From Xylogone sp. PMI_703 (Eukaryota > Ascomycota > Leotiomycetes), in the NCBI GenBank assembly GCA_021399445.1, contig JAJTUQ010000003.1, forward strand, positions 248,001 through 312,000: 64,000 nt of DNA. The letters are read 5' to 3'. Positions within the stretch are counted from its first letter, which is position 1; each line of letters starts with the position of its first letter. Both the position numbers and the translations under genes were made by a program. This document shows positions 59,825 to 64,000 of this stretch, one piece after another. The notes beneath the pieces were generated by a model, which was given only the letters and a program-made list of their open reading frames with translations, had not been told where the DNA came from and ran no database searches.

Positions 59825-61137
59825 TGTCGGTTACAGTTGGGCTATATTTACCGCCTTGAAACCAAGTATATGGGGGGGAGCCAATAACGTGAGATATACG
59901 GAGAAGGTAGATGAAAGATAAAATTGGAAAAGGAAAAGGAAAAGGGTTGAACTTTTTATCACTTACACCAAAGTTTACACAAATATTTACACGAAGTTTA
60001 TTGGACAAGTTTCCACGTCTAGATAATAAGGAACTAACCGCTTGATCTCATATTATGCGCAGATTTAGATATTCATCCTATGATGCAGTATATCTCAGTA
60101 CTTTTCCACATATCCAATAAGTTAGGCGATTCATAATCCGTAAGTTGTTAAACGCCAATGGTAAAACCCAGTTTAGCCAAGTCGCCTTCTCGGATTTATT
60201 CTGATTTTCTCTTTGTGGAAGGACTTATCGGTACGTTTAAACACGCGTTATGGTACGTGATAACATAATATGTTTGTCATTCTAAGTAAGGGTAAACGAC
60301 CAGTAGTAATAGGAGCTGAATCGCCTCCGATACCTAAAAGGGACTAGACGATATGAGCACGTGAAATTCACGTGACTGAACATATATTCTCTTCAAATGT
60401 TCGAAATATGTAAATAAGTGATTATTTAGGTTAAACACAACACAGCATTGCACTGATACCTGGAGTGCTGTAACTGAAGCCTATCTATCCCCTTGGCTCG
60501 TGAAAATGAAGTCAATTATGCAAAAATATACAATAAAATAAGCCAGACTTTATATGCAAAATGCCTTAGAACATTTTAGGTAAATATCGTTAACGAAATT
60601 AGAGTAAGACTAACCCAATCAGACGTGATTCTCACTTGCATAACTGCGGGTGCAACTGCATAATTGACTCTATTTCTACCAGCCAAGGGGATATAACCTA
60701 TATTATTCGCAATTGGTTTGAGGTATAAGAATAACAGTAGGAAATTAGCTACTGTATTCCCCGGACTTGAAATCTAATTTATAATTACAATTCAATTAGT
60801 TGAGTAATTACAGGCTGAATACTCCGTATGGGTCGCATTCGCTTGGACTTATGTCTATCCAGTGCCACCCACTATAGTCTGTATCAAATTTTATTAAAGA
60901 TCAAATAATCGCTTGTAGTAGTGTGATGCTCCAATATTATTCTAATATCCTATTATCATTACAACCTTGGGACAGTATACGTTTTGGCTCTTTGCAAGTG
61001 GCAATGTATCTCTTATATCCTTTGTTGAAGGCTAAATATATTATGAACGCTCGGATAGATCCTAGTAGGCGCGTCTAACTTTGACGTTTTACAGTGGCAG
61101 CTTTGTCATAGCCATGTGGTATGAACAAAAGCTTGTA
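59825..61137. promoter_or_regulatory. SDR promoter region
   Basis: 1.3 kb between the SDR start and the end of the alcohol dehydrogenase gene, both on the minus strand. AT-rich, no gene. A polypurine patch on the plus strand (AAAGGAAAAGGAAAAGG) lies at about 59930-59945, so the SDR leader is pyrimidine-rich on its own strand. Confidence 0.5.
60358..60374. promoter_or_regulatory. Double E-box quasi-palindrome upstream of the SDR gene
   Basis: CACGTGAAATTCACGTG has 8-bp arms (CACGTGAA / TTCACGTG) around a single A, giving two overlapping-range CACGTG sites on a 17-bp element. It lies about 535 bp upstream of the SDR start. The right half extends into CACGTGACTG, which recurs at 56278. CACGTG is the core bHLH site. 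Confidence 0.6.
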
Positions 61138-62642
61138 TTATTCTGCCATCTTCAAGATCTCAAGCACCTGCTCTGGAGAGATTAGAGGAATAGGATTTGT
61201 CCGACACCATGGATCTTCTAGACTTCGAACGGCCAAGATACTCAACTTCTCTTCACCTTCCACCCCAACTTCTTTTAGGGACCTTGGAACACCGTACTCG
61301 CGGAATAGGCCGTCAAGTAAGTCACCAAGGTCGTTATCCGACGTAATACTGCGCTTTGATAACGTCTCGCGGATATATCCATCCGACCATAAAGCATCAA
61401 ATGCAAGCTGTTGGCGTTTCCAATTGACTTTAGAGTTGTACTTCATGACGGACGGAGAAAGTACGCAGGATGTGACTCCTGTATAGAGCATGACGTTAGT
61501 ACGAGCTTGCTGGCGATATTCGGGAATAATAGAAGGTACCATGTGCCACATTCATGGTTCCAAGCTGATGCCCGATGGCGTGGGATCCTCCCAAGTGTAT
61601 TCCTCGACATAGTCCTGGTGCAAATCTTAGAAAACCTTAAATCTATTTGAAAAGTAGGGGCGGTGGAGATACCATCCATTGCATAATTTGAACCTAGTTG
61701 AGTCTCAAATCGGGCTTCCTTGTCCATGGGATCCTTCCTTAGCTTTAAAAGACCCCTGGCCACCAAGACTAGTCCTTTCTTTGCAGCCTCGTCTGTTTCC
61801 GGGTCAATTTTGCTCAGACTGGCCAGTAATTCGACACAGTGATCTATGGAACGAACTCCAGAACTCATCCATACCCATTCTGGTGAATTTTGGGCTACTT
61901 CAGGGTCTAAAATGACCACATCAGCTGCTAAAGACTGTAATATAAATATCTTCTTCACCCCATCTAGTGGGTTTATGCCTCCAGCATAAGGCGAAAACTC
62001 CCCAGCAGACAATGTTGTTGGAACGTTAATCATACTAAATGTTGGTGGGTTGACATCAGTTGGATCTGTTGAGGACTTGTAGTCTATATCGTGTTGCATG
62101 GCCGCTTTGAGCTTTGCACTCATTGCATCGAGGCCTTCCAGATTATGGATGTTGTTCGCAAGGGCAAGAGCAGCCAGCTTCACTCCGTCGGTGATAGAAC
62201 CCCCGCCTAATAGTATCAGCTTTCGTTCGGCGAGCTCCCTTTGAAACTATAACGCAGCGACTGTGACTTACCAATCGTCACAACAAGATCAGCATGACAT
62301 TCATCTCTATTTCCAAGGATGAGTTTAATTTACACGATTACAGGGCCCCTGCAAAACTTACATCTGTTGTGCCAAAGCAAGAACCTGGTTCCATGGTGTG
62401 TGACTGGGAAATCCTACGCGAGAGCCTACTAGTTTTGACCCCAATGCTTCAACAAGTTTGGACAAGCTGCCTGTGCTTTTCTCAAGTGATGCAGAAATAA
62501 CTGCAAACACTCGCTCTTTCTCCAGTCTCTGGACGTGCTTGGCAACAAGCTCGGGAAATGGCAACCCATATGAGACAAGACCCCCTTTTCTCCAGGGAAA
62601 GGTAGGCCGTGTAACTTCCTGTAAGTAGTTTCTTTGGCTCAT
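61138..62642 (-). CDS. Iron-type alcohol dehydrogenase, maleylacetate reductase-like
   Basis: Five exons (62642-62362, 62306-62272, 62206-61673, 61614-61540, 61478-61138) give 421 aa. The 35-nt second exon is fixed by the family motif it completes: ADLVVTIGGGSITDGVKLA, the nucleotide-binding loop. Further on are INVPTTLSAGEF, GVRSIDHCVELL, where Arg replaces the Asp metal ligand of classical iron alcohol dehydrogenases as in the maleylacetate reductase branch, LGGSHAIGHQLGTMNVAHG, and TSCVLSPSVMKYN. The last intron has a perfect TACTAAC branch site. It probably reduces maleylacetate or a related keto-acid in aromatic breakdown, but this is by similarity of motifs only. Confidence 0.9.
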
Positions 62643-63229
62643 GTTTGTAGTTTAATTGTACCGTAGAACGTTCTAATTTCCTGGGTCTTCATAGTCGTAA
62701 GGAAACAATCTTTGTAGTGTTGGTTTATTTGTTGTGTTCTCTGCCCGAGTCACAGCTTAACAGTGAGCTACAGTCGCTAATCAGTTCCCCACTAACGAGG
62801 TAGAGATTCCTCCTCCTCTCCTCCCGCCCGCAAATCCCAAAGAGGTTTGGGTTATGTGAAGTCCAAGACGGCGTCTTGGAAGAAGCCACTTCACTGGTAC
62901 GGCATAGCACCATCCTCTGCTCTGGACTCCGGCCCTTGTGGAGATATCCTAGTCGCCTTTTTTTTAGGCGTGAGGTTTAGTATCCCCGTATGTGGAGTTA
63001 GGAATGTGGAGTTAGGACTAATCTGTCTATGGTGTTGGCAGAGAATGGAATGGTTTTACACAGCTATGTCCGGTCCTCATAAATTAAACCGAGGTAAACA
63101 CGAACAAAGAAATCAACAAATGTCCGACATGAGTATGAGGCAGATAGAAGAGGTATAGCTAGTCTTTAATACACCAATGTAATCAAAACTTCTTGGTATT
63201 GCAGATTTCCACAACATTGGATCACTACT
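62643..63229. promoter_or_regulatory. Divergent promoter between the alcohol dehydrogenase and the hydrolase
   Basis: 587 bp between two start codons facing away. A possible 5' UTR intron of the hydrolase ends at GTATTGCAG, 63204, with a GTATAG donor near 63156. The sequence GGAATGTGGAGTTAGGA-like is directly doubled at about 62990-63017. No gene is seen. Confidence 0.5.
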
Positions 63230-64000
63230 ATGGCAGAATACACGCATATTCCAAATCTAGCCAGCCTGTCTACAGCAGATCCAGAACTCAAAGAGGTATG
63301 CCGCGAATTTGGGTATATCTTTCACAAACTGATCTGTGTTCTGCCAGTTCTTGGACAAGAATCCCTTACCGGTTATAGATTATTCTAATCTTAATGACTT
63401 TACCAGCTACTATCTCAAGCACGGCCGAGAGGCGATAATGGCTTTGGGGAAGCCTCCTCCGGGCGTCACTATCACGGAGCTACAGTATTCCACCCGAGAT
63501 GGTGCTCAGAATCGAGCCAAGCTATTTCAACCGGAGACTCAGACAAAAGATGGTAGTCCTCTTGTGGTGATGATCCATGGCGGTGGATTCTGCCTTGGAG
63601 CACCTGAGGGCGAGGAACAGACTTGTCGGAATTTCGTGCTGGCGTTCGGTGCAACATGTGTTGCCATCTCGTATCGTCTAGCCCCTAAATATCCATACCC
63701 ATATGCACCGAATGACTGTTGGGACGCGCTTCAGTGGTGTGCAGCTAACGCGAAATCTTGGGGGGCAGACCCATCAGCTGGCTTCTGTGTTGGCGGAACC
63801 AGCGCTGGGGGTAACCTCGCTGCAATACTCGCGCATAAGGCAAGAGATTTGAAGCTCTCTCCGCCGTTAACTGGTCAATACCTAGCTATTCCCATGATTT
63901 GTCCTGAAAGCAAAATCCCTGAAGCATACCGACCGTGGTTGCTCTCTTACAGACAAAACGAACATGCCCCGTTTCTACCAAAAGCGGCGATTGATATGTT
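63230..64000 (+). CDS. Alpha/beta-hydrolase fold-3 esterase (HSL family), truncated by the window edge
   Basis: Exon 1 is 63230-63295 (MAEYTHIPNLASLSTADPEL) and exon 2 starts at 63348 and runs to the edge; 52-nt intron. The oxyanion motif VMIHGGGFCLG, the YRLAPKYPYPYAPND segment and the nucleophile elbow GGTSAGGNLAA are present, all typical of hormone-sensitive-lipase-like carboxylesterases. The Asp and His of the triad would lie beyond 64000. The substrate is likely a short-chain ester or lactone. It is divergent from the maleylacetate reductase-like gene and may belong to the same pathway. Confidence 0.9.

Noticed and set aside
1..64000. CRISPR arrays, bacterial-type operons, rRNA genes or intact transposons
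   Set aside because: None seen; the window is clearly eukaryotic and no transposase, reverse transcriptase or long terminal repeats were recognised.

Overview
The window is nuclear DNA from a filamentous ascomycete (Pezizomycotina). The support for this is short spliceosomal introns (46 to 81 nt, GTAAGT/GTATGT-like donors, CTAAC-like branch sites), secreted enzymes carrying fungal CBM1 cellulose-binding modules, a Fungal_trans-type regulator, a MARVEL protein and a very large multimodular NRPS. Both strands are used, genes are separated by 0.5 to 4.4 kb, and every multi-exon model below was spliced by eye from frame and family motifs.

Layout. 1-9.7 kb is mostly gene-poor and holds one SREBP-type bHLH gene (about 4.7-5.3 kb). 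9.7-11.5 kb (minus) is a five-exon amidophosphoribosyltransferase (Ade4/PurF family). It shares a 911-bp divergent promoter with the dominant feature, a four-exon NRPS at 12.45-30.7 kb (plus, about 6023 aa). The NRPS reads as: vestigial C, then C-A-T-E, C-A-T-E, C-A-T, C-A-T, then a terminal C and a T-like domain without the carrier serine. This predicts a four-residue peptide with D residues at positions 1 and 2, released by the terminal condensation domain and probably cyclised. No P450, methyltransferase or transporter is seen beside it.

30.7-42.4 kb holds a frameshifted SnoaL-like secreted gene, a rhamnogalacturonase-like GH28-CBM1 gene, a CBM1-CE16/GDSL gene whose catalytic triad appears to be lost, an aldehyde dehydrogenase and a polytopic membrane protein. 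44.7-50.7 kb holds a GST/maleylacetoacetate isomerase-like gene, a MARVEL protein and a spherulin-like secreted cupin. 53.4-64 kb holds a Fungal_trans regulator without a visible zinc cluster, a methylmalonate-semialdehyde dehydrogenase gene with a one-base insertion, an SDR, an iron-type alcohol dehydrogenase of maleylacetate reductase type, and an alpha/beta-hydrolase that runs off the right edge. The last five look like a small catabolic neighbourhood.

The most interesting unit is the NRPS/amidophosphoribosyltransferase pair. A purine-biosynthesis enzyme with unusual residues around its glutamine site is divergently paired with a cyclopeptide-type NRPS, and their shared promoter carries a TCGG-N6-CCGA site, the form reported for the purine/pyrimidine regulators UaY and Ppr1. 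A self-resistance or metabolic-coupling role is an inference, not shown by the sequence.
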